This document shows, piece after piece, positions 1-8,274 of a stretch of DNA of 64,000 nt. The notes under the pieces are model-generated. The model was given only the letters and a program-made list of their open reading frames with translations, was not told where the DNA came from and ran no database searches. Within the stretch, counting starts at the first letter, position 1. The number at the start of each line of letters is the position of its first letter. Source of the stretch: Aequorivita marisscotiae. GTDB taxonomy: Bacteria; Bacteroidota; Bacteroidia; Flavobacteriales; Flavobacteriaceae. Both the position numbers and the translations under genes were made by a program. Location: contig NZ_CP122379.1 of assembly GCF_029814825.1 (NCBI RefSeq), forward strand, positions 558,001 through 622,000, read 5' to 3'.

Positions 1-992
1 AAATCCTTATCGTTTACCACACCCAATACAATATGGAGTTTTTCAAAACGCTCTTTAGCCAGTTGGGCAATCACCAATTGCAAACCTTCTTTATTATGGC
101 CGGTATCACAGATTGCGTTTGGACAACTGTTTAGCTTTTGCCAACGCCCCATTAATCCGGTATTTTTAACCGTATTTAACAATCCGTTTTTAATGTTTTC
201 CTTAGAAATACTCCAGCCGATTTGCTGCAAAACCATCAAAGTCGCTAATACGGTTTTTATATTTTTTTCTTGATAAATACCTTTTAAGTCTGAAATATAA
301 TCTAGGCCATTCAAGTTTTCGGCAAAACTAATGGGAGCATATTTTTGTGCAGCAACGGTTTCAAAGATATGTTTCGTTTCGGGAACTGTTTCTCCTATAA
401 CAACAGGTGTATTGCTTTTAATAATACCTGCCTTTTCACCTGCCACTTTTTCTAAGGTATTACCCAAAAACTGTGTATGATCAAGCCCTATATTTGTAAT
501 TACTGAAATTTCCGGAAGAACGATATTTGTGCTATCTAGCCTTCCTCCCATTCCTACTTCAATAATGGCAATGTCTACTTTTTCATTTCTAAAAAAGTCA
601 AACGCCAATCCCACAGTCATTTCAAAAAAAGACAATTGGTTATCTTTAAAATAAAGTTGGTGTTTTTCAACAAAATCTGAAACGTAGAGTTTCGGAATCA
701 TTTCACCATTAATTTTAATTCGTTCGCGAAAATCTTTTAGATGAGGCGAAGTATAAAGCCCGGTTTTGTAACCAGCTTCTTGAAAAACCGAAGCCAGCAT
801 ATGGCTGGTGCTGCCCTTGCCATTGGTGCCGGCAACGTGAACACTTTTAAAACTTTCCTGGGGATTACCTAAATAATTTGCAAGATTGATGGTAGCTGCT
901 AAGTCTGCCTTATACGCAGATTGTCCGACCCGCTGATACATTGGGAGCTGTGCAAAAAGCCAAGCAATGGTCTCTGAATAGTTGATAGCAAT
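1..992 (-). CDS. folC: Bifunctional folylpolyglutamate/dihydrofolate synthase, C-terminus off the window
   Basis: Adds glutamate to (dihydro)folate in the cytoplasm. About 330 N-terminal residues are visible; the rest lies beyond base 1. The ATP-binding loop reads HVAGTNGKGSTSHML, followed by the family stretch GLYTSPHLKDFRERI, and later MGGRLDSTN and GLDHTQFLG. The usual N-terminus M-N-Y-x-E-T-x-x-W is present as INYSETIAWLFAQLPMYQR, but no ATG precedes it. The only in-frame candidates are ATT at 992-990 or ATC at 986-984; the first ATG (about 944) would remove conserved residues. It begins 17 bp after the stop of the tonB-like gene, so it is probably the last gene of that operon and translated by coupling. 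Family call is secure; the exact start is not. Confidence 0.88.
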   Translation of the reverse strand, partial: MAINYSETIAWLFAQLPMYQRVGQSAYKADLAATINLANYLGNPQESFKSVHVAGTNGKGSTSHMLASVFQEAGYKTGLYTSPHLKDFRERIKINGEMIPKLYVSDFVEKHQLYFKDNQLSFFEMTVGLAFDFFRNEKVDIAIIEVGMGGRLDSTNIVLPEISVITNIGLDHTQFLGNTLEKVAGEKAGIIKSNTPVVIGETVPETKHIFETVAAQKYAPISFAENLNGLDYISDLKGIYQEKNIKTVLATLMVLQQIGWSISKENIKNGLLNTVKNTGLMGRWQKLNSCPNAICDTGHNKEGLQLVIAQLAKERFEKLHIVLGVVNDKD

Positions 993-1009
993 AAATTTAA
1001 GATACGAAT

Positions 1010-1828
1010 TTACTGAGAAAGACTAAATCTATAGATAATTTTACCAATTTGTTTTACTGGAGCCTTATCGTCTGCATTAAATTTGGTTGCTAGAGCCGCT
1101 TTTTTCGCGGGCTCCAACAAGCAACGTGAATTGTTGGTAGTACCCCGCACTCCGGCAGTTGCACTGGTAACTTTCCCCAATCGGTTTACTTCAATACTTA
1201 CAACTACAGTCCCGGCTTCGTTGCAATCTTGCACAAACTTTTCTTTATTAAGCGCCTTTCTTCCGCCAAGTAAATAGTTACCATCACCGTCCAATCCCTT
1301 ACCAGTTCCATAATAGGCACTTGCATTCGGGTCGCCATCAATACTGCCTTTGTCGCCGGGATTTTTATCATTGCCTTCGCCTCCCGTGGCTGTGCCATCG
1401 CTTTTAGGACCATTCAAAATACTTGCAAGTGCATCGGTTGTAGATTTATCTGGTTTGGGGTCTGGCTTTTTTACTTCTTTTTTTGGCTGTTCCTTTACAG
1501 GAGTTACAGTTTGTTCCTTTTTTGGCTGTTCTTTTTTAATAACGGGAGCATCTTCCGTTTCCTGTGTTACTACTTCTTCTTTAATGTCGGTCTTAGGTTG
1601 TGTAACAGGCTCTGACGTTGCTCTTTGGGGCTCGGACTGTATTTTTTCAGTAGGCTGTACTGCACCGCTACCCGTCTCGGTAGTTCCGAAGTTAACGGCT
1701 ATTCCTTGCTCTAATGGCGGATCCATATATTTCATACCCACATAAAACAGTAGAATAAGGATGATAACATGCACGATAATCGTGATTGTCATACTTTTTC
1801 GTTTATGTTTTGTGTTTAAAAAATTCAA
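1010..1828 (-). CDS. TonB-like energy transducer
   Basis: 272 residues. A short basic cytoplasmic N-terminus is followed by one membrane helix (about 13-33), a long Pro/Lys/Glu-rich periplasmic spacer (about 50-130) with repeated PKKE motifs, a Gly/Asp-rich stretch, and a C-terminal TonB-like domain (about 195-272: GTVVVSIEVNRLGKV ... IIYRFSLSQ). This is the architecture of a TonB/TolA-type protein that carries proton-motive energy from ExbB-ExbD to outer membrane receptors. It lies directly downstream of exbB and exbD on the same strand (64 bp from exbD). Which receptor it serves cannot be read from here. Confidence 0.85.
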   Translation of the reverse strand: MNFLNTKHKRKSMTITIIVHVIILILLFYVGMKYMDPPLEQGIAVNFGTTETGSGAVQPTEKIQSEPQRATSEPVTQPKTDIKEEVVTQETEDAPVIKKEQPKKEQTVTPVKEQPKKEVKKPDPKPDKSTTDALASILNGPKSDGTATGGEGNDKNPGDKGSIDGDPNASAYYGTGKGLDGDGNYLLGGRKALNKEKFVQDCNEAGTVVVSIEVNRLGKVTSATAGVRGTTNNSRCLLEPAKKAALATKFNADDKAPVKQIGKIIYRFSLSQ

Positions 1829-1892
1829 GGATTATGATTTTGAGATTAAAGACAGTTGCAATTTCAGTGCCAATTATAGCACAATAGCAACA

Positions 1893-2285
1893 TTAATTAG
1901 GTCTGACCGCAAGTACAACTTTAAAGCTATTTCTATTGGCAATGTCCATCACAAAAACGGCATCTTCTATGGGCACCCCCTCTTCGGCGCGAAGTATAAT
2001 TGTAGGCTCTTCCTGACCGGCGAGTACTTTTTTCAATTCGTTTTCAATACTGTATTCGCTTACACGTTCTTTATCTACATAGTATGCTCCATCTTTTGTA
2101 ATGCTAACGGAAGCTTTCTGTACATTTGAAGTTTTTCCTTTTGCCTTTGGAAGTATTAAATCCAATGCATCTGGAGTTATTGCAGGCGAAGTAAGCAAGA
2201 AGAACACCAATAACAGAAACACAATATCTGTCATGGAACTCATGCTAAATTCGGCACTTACTTTATTTCTTCCTCTAAGATTCAT
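1893..2285 (-). CDS. exbD: ExbD/TolR family biopolymer transport protein
   Basis: 130 residues: short N-terminus, one transmembrane helix (about 19-38, MTDIVFLLLVFFLL) and a periplasmic domain. Asp20 at the start of the helix matches the essential proton-path aspartate of ExbD/TolR. The ATG overlaps the stop codon of exbB by one base (2285), which implies translational coupling and a shared complex. With ExbB and the TonB-like protein it forms an inner-membrane energy-transducing motor. Confidence 0.93.
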   Translation of the reverse strand: MNLRGRNKVSAEFSMSSMTDIVFLLLVFFLLTSPAITPDALDLILPKAKGKTSNVQKASVSITKDGAYYVDKERVSEYSIENELKKVLAGQEEPTIILRAEEGVPIEDAVFVMDIANRNSFKVVLAVRPN

Positions 2286-2983
2286 TAAGTTGGCTCGTTT
2301 AACATGTCTAGAAAATCTACTGCTGTGGCCTCCATTTGATGTACTACCTTATCGGTTTTTACCACAAGATGATTGTACCCCATATAAGCAATAATACCAA
2401 CAATAAGCCCAGCCACGGTTGTTGTCATGGCTGTGTAAATACCTTCGGCGAGATTTCCCATTTCGGCTTGCCCGCTACTTGTTGCAAGTTCGTGAAAAGC
2501 CAGAACCATTCCAATAACTGTTCCTAAGAAACCAATCATAGGTGCAGCGCCGGCAATAGTTGCAAGCACACTCACATTTTTTTCGAGTTTATAAACTTCC
2601 AATCGGCCTGCGTTTTCAATTGCGGTATTTATATCTTCTAAAGGGCTACCTATTCTGGAAATTCCTTTTATGGTTAATTGTGAAACCGGCGTATTATTTT
2701 GAGCACACAACACTTTGGCTCCTTCAATATTGCCTTTGGCCACATGATCGCGAATTTGGTTCATAAAATTACCATCCATTTTGGATGCAGCTTTAATAGC
2801 AAAAAGCCGTTCAAAATAAATATAAACCGCAACGAATAGAAGCACGAATAGCACGAGTATTATTATCTGACCGGCAATTCCTCCGGTTAAGAGAAGATCC
2901 ATAATAGAAAGGGTCTTTTCTTCAGAAATGGGTTCAAGTTCCTGTGCCAAATCAGCACCCTCTTGAATAAACAAGTTCAACAT
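2285..2983 (-). CDS. exbB: ExbB/TolQ/MotA proton channel protein
   Basis: 232 residues with three hydrophobic segments (about 36-58, 140-165, 182-205), as in ExbB/TolQ. The conserved channel motif AGAAPMIGFLGTVIGM (about 144-159) is present. It starts the compact exbB-exbD-tonB run; nhaD ends 48 bp upstream, so it may be co-transcribed with the antiporter. The first 25 residues are acidic and not family-specific. Function: inner-membrane proton channel energising TonB-type transport. Confidence 0.93.
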   Translation of the reverse strand: MLNLFIQEGADLAQELEPISEEKTLSIMDLLLTGGIAGQIIILVLFVLLFVAVYIYFERLFAIKAASKMDGNFMNQIRDHVAKGNIEGAKVLCAQNNTPVSQLTIKGISRIGSPLEDINTAIENAGRLEVYKLEKNVSVLATIAGAAPMIGFLGTVIGMVLAFHELATSSGQAEMGNLAEGIYTAMTTTVAGLIVGIIAYMGYNHLVVKTDKVVHQMEATAVDFLDMLNEPT

Positions 2984-3031
2984 AAAATAGGTTTTGTTTT
3001 AGTGAATAACGGTAATAGATTTCAGAAATTG

Positions 3032-4414
3032 TTATGCGTTGTGAAATATCACTCTTTCAATTAATAAAAATGTTCCTGCGCCTGCTATAAAGCCGATAAA
3101 CGCCAGCCAAGTGATTTTTTTCAGATACCAGATAAAATCTATACGTTCCATACCCATGGCTGCAACTCCCGCTGCAGAACCAATAATTAGCATACTTCCT
3201 CCAGTTCCGGCAGAATACGCTATAAAATGCCATAGTACAGAATCTATTGGTAAATCGTACATTCCGATAGACGCAGCAACTAATGGTACGTTGTCTATAA
3301 TTGCAGAAACGATACCTAGAAGAATAACCACTACATCTTGGTTTGGTATTGCGGCTTGCAATACTTCTGCTAAATAACGTAGCGTTCCTACAGGATCACC
3401 TTCTGATGAAACACCATATACAAGACTTTCTAAACCTGCAACGGCCATTAAGATTCCGAGGAAGAAAAGGATGCTCGAAATTTCAATACGCGATAGCGCT
3501 TTATGTGCAGAGTACAGATGCCTTCTTTCTCGGGTAAAATCTTCTTCTGGATGAATATATTCAGAAACAAGCCATACAACCCCTAGAGCCAGCATCATTC
3601 CCATATAAGGCGGTAAATGTGTTAGAGTTTTAAAAACTGGAACCGAAACAATCATTCCCAACCCTAAAAACAACATAGTTCTACTGCTTAAGATAGCGCC
3701 TTCTTCTATATCTTCTCTGACTTCAACATCAATATTACCTCGGAAGGCCGGCAAATAACTTGCAACAATAAAAGGCAGAACAAAACAAACTATAGAGGGT
3801 ATAACCACATATTCAATAAGCCCAGCGGCAGATACTTTTTTGGCTATCCAAAGCATAGTTGTTGTTACATCGCCAATAGGAGACCAAGCTCCACCGGCAT
3901 TTGCAGCAATTACAACCATGGCAGCAAACCATATTCTATCTTCTCTTCTATGAATTAACTTACGCAGCAACGTAATTAAAACAATTGTAGCCGTTAGATT
4001 ATCTATAATTGCTGAAAGTATAAATGCAAGCACCCCGATAATCCATAATAGTTTCCGTTTACTTTTTGTTTTAACGGCACTTTTCAACACTTCAAAACCG
4101 CGGTGAAGATCAATAATCTCTACAATTGTCATTGCCCCGATTAAGAAAATAAGTATTTCGGCAGTTTTTCCTAAATGATGAAGCAGGGTACCTTCAAACC
4201 CTTCCATGGCGAGCTCGCCACCTGTAAGAAAGCTAAATGCTTTTTCTTCAGTATTAATAACGTCAAACCAACCACTGGTAAAACCTATTGCTAAAACCGC
4301 CCAAATAAGGGCTGCCATAATAAGTGCCGGTACTGTTTTGTCTAGTTTTAAAGGATGCTCTAAGGTTATTGAGAGATATCCGATTACGAAAATTAAAATA
4401 ATGATTGATTCCAT
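3032..4414 (-). CDS. nhaD: NhaD-type Na+/H+ antiporter
   Basis: 460 residues with about 11-13 hydrophobic helices, matching the NhaD/ArsB-like ion transporter superfamily. Characteristic stretches are GAMTIVEIIDLHRGF (about 92-106), IIDNLTATIV, NAGGAWSPIGDVTTTMLW and a second IIDNVPLV in the C-terminal half. NhaD proteins expel Na+ in exchange for H+ in marine and halotolerant bacteria. The gene starts 22 bp after the dehydrogenase gene, so the two are probably one transcript. Confidence 0.9.
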   Translation of the reverse strand: MESIIILIFVIGYLSITLEHPLKLDKTVPALIMAALIWAVLAIGFTSGWFDVINTEEKAFSFLTGGELAMEGFEGTLLHHLGKTAEILIFLIGAMTIVEIIDLHRGFEVLKSAVKTKSKRKLLWIIGVLAFILSAIIDNLTATIVLITLLRKLIHRREDRIWFAAMVVIAANAGGAWSPIGDVTTTMLWIAKKVSAAGLIEYVVIPSIVCFVLPFIVASYLPAFRGNIDVEVREDIEEGAILSSRTMLFLGLGMIVSVPVFKTLTHLPPYMGMMLALGVVWLVSEYIHPEEDFTRERRHLYSAHKALSRIEISSILFFLGILMAVAGLESLVYGVSSEGDPVGTLRYLAEVLQAAIPNQDVVVILLGIVSAIIDNVPLVAASIGMYDLPIDSVLWHFIAYSAGTGGSMLIIGSAAGVAAMGMERIDFIWYLKKITWLAFIGFIAGAGTFLLIERVIFHNA

Positions 4415-4435
4415 AGTGGTGCTTATTATTGAAAA

Positions 4436-5662
4436 TTATAACAATTGTTTCAATGCTATTTCAAAAGCAGTTTTGCTAATGTTGGTCTTGGTACTATTAT
4501 TATTAAAGGTATTCTGAATTGCATTTTTAATAGTAATGGAGGTATCGTTAAAAATTGCCTCATCGGTCATCTGTACCTTGCGCTCCATAAAATATGCAAA
4601 AACGCGTGCCATACCACAGTTACTTATAAAATCTGGAATTAAACTTACGCGTTCGTCAGTGTATTCCATAATCGGACCGAAGAAAATCTCCTTATCCGCA
4701 AACGGCACGTTGGCACCACAGCTTATAACTTCCAATCCACTTTCAATCATTTCGGTAATCTGTTGCTGTGTAACCAATCTGGACGCTGCACAAGGAGCAA
4801 ATATTTCTGCTTTGACCTTCCAGATTTTTTCGTTTATTTCATTAAATGGAATCATGTTTCCGGCAACAAGCAAGTTGCCATCCTTGTTTAAAAATAGTTG
4901 TTTTATTTCTTCAAATGAATAACCATCTTCATTTATTACACCTCCATCGCGATCTATAATACCTACTATTTTGGCGCCCATTTGCGAAAGATAGTACGCT
5001 GCAGCAGAACCTACGTTTCCGAAACCTTGTATTATTGCGCGCTTTCCCTTTACATCGCCGCCGTAAATATCGTAATAGTGTTTTACTGCTTCTGCCACGC
5101 CAAAACCCGTAACCATGTCGGCTACTTTATAGCTTCTTGTTATATCTGGCGAGTACTCGGTACTTTCCAATGCTTTTATAACGCCGTGGCGCAATTGCCC
5201 AATACGGTTAATTTTATCTGCTTCGGTGGGTATAAAGTGCCCGTTAAAAACACCTTCCTGCGGATGCCAAATACCACATTGCTCGGTAAACGGTATTACT
5301 TCGTGAATTTCATCTACATTCATATCGCCACCAGTGCCGTAATACCCTTTTAATAATGGAGCTACAGCCTTAAACCAACGCTCTAAAACTCCCTTTTTTC
5401 GAGGATCGGCAGGATCAAAATTAATTCCAGATTTTGCGCCGCCAATTGCTGGGCCCGAAACTGAAAATTTAACTTCCATTGTTTTCGCAAGTGAAAGCAC
5501 TTCATTCATATCCAAACCTTTTCGCATGCGCGTACCGCCACCGGCAGCCCCGCCTCGCAACGAGTTTATAACGGTCCAGCCTTCGGCTTCGGTTTCTGGA
5601 TCTTTCCAATGAAAAACTATTTCGGGTTCTTTTTCTTCGTATTTTTTAAGTAATTCTTTCAT
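4436..5662 (-). CDS. Glu/Leu/Phe/Val dehydrogenase
   Basis: 408 residues, usual for the family. The N-terminal dimerisation domain holds the glycine-rich RGGAAGGGTR and the catalytic-lysine motif GPAIGGAKSG (Lys77); the NAD(P)-binding fold starts at GFGNVGSAAAYYL (from 213). It reversibly deaminates an amino acid to the 2-oxo acid. The family has glutamate- and leucine-specific members; the sequence as read does not let me choose. A TATATTTG -7 element lies at 5743-5750 about 80 bases upstream. nhaD follows 21 bp downstream. Confidence 0.88.
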   Translation of the reverse strand: MKELLKKYEEKEPEIVFHWKDPETEAEGWTVINSLRGGAAGGGTRMRKGLDMNEVLSLAKTMEVKFSVSGPAIGGAKSGINFDPADPRKKGVLERWFKAVAPLLKGYYGTGGDMNVDEIHEVIPFTEQCGIWHPQEGVFNGHFIPTEADKINRIGQLRHGVIKALESTEYSPDITRSYKVADMVTGFGVAEAVKHYYDIYGGDVKGKRAIIQGFGNVGSAAAYYLSQMGAKIVGIIDRDGGVINEDGYSFEEIKQLFLNKDGNLLVAGNMIPFNEINEKIWKVKAEIFAPCAASRLVTQQQITEMIESGLEVISCGANVPFADKEIFFGPIMEYTDERVSLIPDFISNCGMARVFAYFMERKVQMTDEAIFNDTSITIKNAIQNTFNNNSTKTNISKTAFEIALKQLL

Positions 5663-5742
5663 TAATTAGGGAGCATTAAAAATTTGTTTTCAATTGCGTT
5701 GAAGCGCGATAATCTTTTTGTGTTGGTGCTAATAGAATAGGA

Positions 5743-5750
5743 CAAATATA
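5743..5750 (-). promoter_or_regulatory. -7 promoter element for the dehydrogenase gene
   Basis: TATATTTG on the minus strand matches the Bacteroidetes -7 consensus TAnnTTTG. It predicts a leader of roughly 75 nt before the start at 5662. No good -33 TTG is seen at 19 bp. Confidence 0.45.
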
Positions 5751-5789
5751 AAAAACTTGTGAGGCGTTTGAATTTATTTTCTTTAAAAA

Positions 5790-6851
5790 TTATGGATAGT
5801 ATATATTCCCGCTGGAATGATCCTGTGAAGCTCCCGTAACACTCGCCAAACAATTAACCTCATCGCGAAGCTTGAGCACTCCCAACAGTCCAAATATCAA
5901 TGCTTCCTTGTATTCCACAATTTTTGGCAATGGTATTAGTACCGCCACCGAAGATTGATTTTTCAATCGTTCAATTAAAAAAGTGTTATATGCACCACCT
6001 CCGGTAACCAAGACAGATGCACGCGCCGAAAATTGATTGGCAAGCTGCATGGCTATATGTTCGGTATATGTGCGCAATATATTTTCTGTTGAAATATTAA
6101 ATGCATCCAAAAGAGTAAAAATTGTAGATTGCACCCACTCCAATCCCAAAGATTTCGGAGGCTTTTCAGTATAAAAAGGAAGCGCATTCAATTTTTGGAG
6201 CAACGTTTCATCTACTTTTCCAGATGCCGCCAATTTGCCGCTCTCATCAAAATCAAACCCCAATTTTTCGGCATATCTATTTAAAACAATATTTACCGCA
6301 CAGATATCGTAGGCCACACGCACTGCCTTATTTTCGAAAGAACAATTGGCAAACCCGCCCAGATTTAAACAATAATCATAAGCCGAAAATAGCAGTTTAT
6401 CACCAATAGGCACTAAGGGTGCGCCCTGCCCGCCAAGTGCCACGTCCTGCACTCTAAAATCGCAAATTACCGTTTGTTGAAGCGTTTTTGAAATGCGCGG
6501 TAAATTCCCGATCTGACGTGTAAACCCCTTTTCGGGCTGATGCAAAATGGTGTGCCCATGACTGCAAACTGCATCTATTTCCTGAATGGTGTGTTTTTTA
6601 ATGAATTTAGAAATTTCTTCAGAAAGTTTTTCTGTGTATTTAAAATCTAAACGCTCTAATTTTTCTTCGGAATAATTTATGGCTTCGCGCAGCTTATCCC
6701 TCCAAAATGTAGTATATGGCACGGTTTCGACAGCGAGAATTTCAAAGCTCCATCGCGCTTGGGCATGGTTAAAAACAATTTCGGCCAAATCAATTCCGTC
6801 GAGCGAAGTACCGCTCATTACGCCGATAATATGATACTTTTCCTTTTTCAA
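5790..6851 (-). CDS. anmK: Anhydro-N-acetylmuramic acid kinase
   Basis: 353 residues. The N-terminal phosphate-binding motif GVMSGTSLDGIDLA (10-23) and CSHGHTILHQP, VTGGGAYN and the C-terminal KLRDEVNCLASVTGAS are typical of AnmK, which converts anhydroMurNAc from peptidoglycan turnover to MurNAc-6-phosphate by hydrolysis and phosphorylation in the cytosol. The partner etherase gene murQ is not in the window. Divergent from the acyl-CoA dehydrogenase gene with a 208-bp gap. Confidence 0.95.
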   Translation of the reverse strand: MKKEKYHIIGVMSGTSLDGIDLAEIVFNHAQARWSFEILAVETVPYTTFWRDKLREAINYSEEKLERLDFKYTEKLSEEISKFIKKHTIQEIDAVCSHGHTILHQPEKGFTRQIGNLPRISKTLQQTVICDFRVQDVALGGQGAPLVPIGDKLLFSAYDYCLNLGGFANCSFENKAVRVAYDICAVNIVLNRYAEKLGFDFDESGKLAASGKVDETLLQKLNALPFYTEKPPKSLGLEWVQSTIFTLLDAFNISTENILRTYTEHIAMQLANQFSARASVLVTGGGAYNTFLIERLKNQSSVAVLIPLPKIVEYKEALIFGLLGVLKLRDEVNCLASVTGASQDHSSGNIYYP

Positions 6852-7010
6852 ATTATAAACATCAAGAATTTAAAGATACTACGGAAGATTTTAATAATGC
6901 CAATAGATAGGCAATCTATTTAAAATATAATCGAAATTATAATTGCATCGCCATGATTTATCCATCTGTTGTTATTTAGTATTTGTTTTTTAGAATTTGC
7001 TTTTTATAAG

Positions 7011-7018
7011 TACCTTTG
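7011..7018 (+). promoter_or_regulatory. -7 promoter element for the acyl-CoA dehydrogenase gene
   Basis: TACCTTTG fits TAnnTTTG. The start codon at 7060 is about 41 bases downstream. TTTG runs occur upstream at 6982 and 6996, but neither has the 19-bp spacing expected of a -33 element. Confidence 0.5.
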
Positions 7019-7059
7019 TGCTTTCTTTTTAAAACACAATTCTTACATATAAAAAGCCT

Positions 7060-8202
7060 ATGGATTTCAGTCTATCCGAAGAACATTTAATGATTCGCGA
7101 CGCAGCTCGTGATTTTGCACGCACCGAATTACTGCCGGGCGTAATTGAAAGAGATAACCTTCAGAAATTCCCTACCGAGCAAGTTAAAAAAATGGGCGAA
7201 CTTGGTTTTCTCGGAATGATGGTAGATCCAAAATACGGCGGCGGCGGAATGGACACCATTTCGTACGTACTCGTTATGGAAGAACTGAGCAAGGTAGATG
7301 CCTCCTGCTCGGTAATTGTTTCGGTTAACAACTCGCTCGTGTGTTACGGCCTCGAAGCTTACGGAACCGAAGAACAAAAACAAAAATACCTTACCAAATT
7401 AGCCACAGGCGAAAAACTTGGGGCATTTTGTTTAAGCGAACCTGAAGCAGGAAGCGATGCTACATCGCAAAAAACTACTGCAATTGATAAAGGCGACCAC
7501 TACGTATTAAACGGCACCAAAAACTGGATTACCAACGGAGGAACCGCAGATTATTACTTAGTAATTGCCCAAACCGATAAAGACAAAAAACACAAAGGCA
7601 TTAACGCTTTTATTGTTGAAAAAGGCTGGGAAGGTTTTGAAATTGGACCGAAAGAAGATAAATTAGGTATCCGCGGTAGCGATACGCATTCGTTAATTTT
7701 TAACGATGTAAAAGTTCCAAAGGAAAACAGAATTGGCGAAGACGGGTTTGGATTTAAATTTGCCATGAAAACCCTTGCTGGTGGCCGCATTGGTATTGCT
7801 GCCCAAGCCTTGGGAATCGCTGCAGGCGCATACGATTTGGCTCGTGAGTATTCAAAAGTTAGAAAGGCTTTTGGTACCGAAATAGCAAACCACCAAGCTA
7901 TTGCCTTTAAACTTGCCGATATGCATACCACCATTGAAGCTGCACGGCATTTAGTAATGAAAGCAGCCTGGGACAAAGACCAAGGCAACAATTACGATAT
8001 GAGCGGTGCGATGGCAAAGTTATACGCCAGCCAAGTAGCAATGGATGTATCTGTTGAAGCAGTTCAGGTTCACGGCGGAAATGGTTTCGTAAAGGAATAC
8101 CACGTAGAACGCTTTATGCGCGATGCGAAAATTACCCAGATTTATGAAGGAACTTCAGAAATACAAAAAATTGTAATTTCCAGAGGGCTTTTGCGAGATT
8201 GA
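7060..8202 (+). CDS. Acyl-CoA dehydrogenase (short/medium-chain type)
   Basis: 380 residues, the normal length for a butyryl-CoA-type dehydrogenase. Visible motifs: CLSEPEAGSDA (FAD/substrate loop), NWITNG, RKAFG, and YEGTSEIQ near the C-terminus with the catalytic base at Glu363. It oxidises acyl-CoA to enoyl-CoA and passes electrons to ETF, whose genes (etfB, etfA) lie at 30.8-32.6 kb. It is a single gene between divergent anmK and a convergent porin, followed by a rho-independent terminator. Chain-length preference cannot be read here. Confidence 0.94.
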   Translation: MDFSLSEEHLMIRDAARDFARTELLPGVIERDNLQKFPTEQVKKMGELGFLGMMVDPKYGGGGMDTISYVLVMEELSKVDASCSVIVSVNNSLVCYGLEAYGTEEQKQKYLTKLATGEKLGAFCLSEPEAGSDATSQKTTAIDKGDHYVLNGTKNWITNGGTADYYLVIAQTDKDKKHKGINAFIVEKGWEGFEIGPKEDKLGIRGSDTHSLIFNDVKVPKENRIGEDGFGFKFAMKTLAGGRIGIAAQALGIAAGAYDLAREYSKVRKAFGTEIANHQAIAFKLADMHTTIEAARHLVMKAAWDKDQGNNYDMSGAMAKLYASQVAMDVSVEAVQVHGGNGFVKEYHVERFMRDAKITQIYEGTSEIQKIVISRGLLRD

Positions 8203-8246
8203 TGGATTATAAATTCCGACTGCGCTCGAATTGATATAAATTAATG

Positions 8247-8274
8247 AACCCGTCCGAAAGTGGCGGGTTTTTTT
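8247..8274 (+). terminator. Rho-independent terminator after the acyl-CoA dehydrogenase
   Basis: Stem AACCCGTC (8247-8254) pairs with GGCGGGTT (8262-8269) with one G-U pair around loop CGAAAGT, then a T-run to 8274. The T-run runs into the stop codon of the convergent porin gene (8273-8275). Confidence 0.8.

Noticed and set aside
1350..1745. 131-codon open frame on the plus strand
   Set aside because: Antisense to the tonB-like gene; low-complexity translation (Ser/Phe/Cys/Val-rich) from the Pro/Lys spacer read backwards.
5662..5853. 63-codon minus-strand frame overlapping the end of anmK
   Set aside because: Different frame from anmK, no family sequence, overlaps the promoter of the dehydrogenase gene.
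7554..7991. 145-codon frame antisense to the acyl-CoA dehydrogenase
   Set aside because: Shadow of a strongly conserved coding region; no promoter or plausible protein features.
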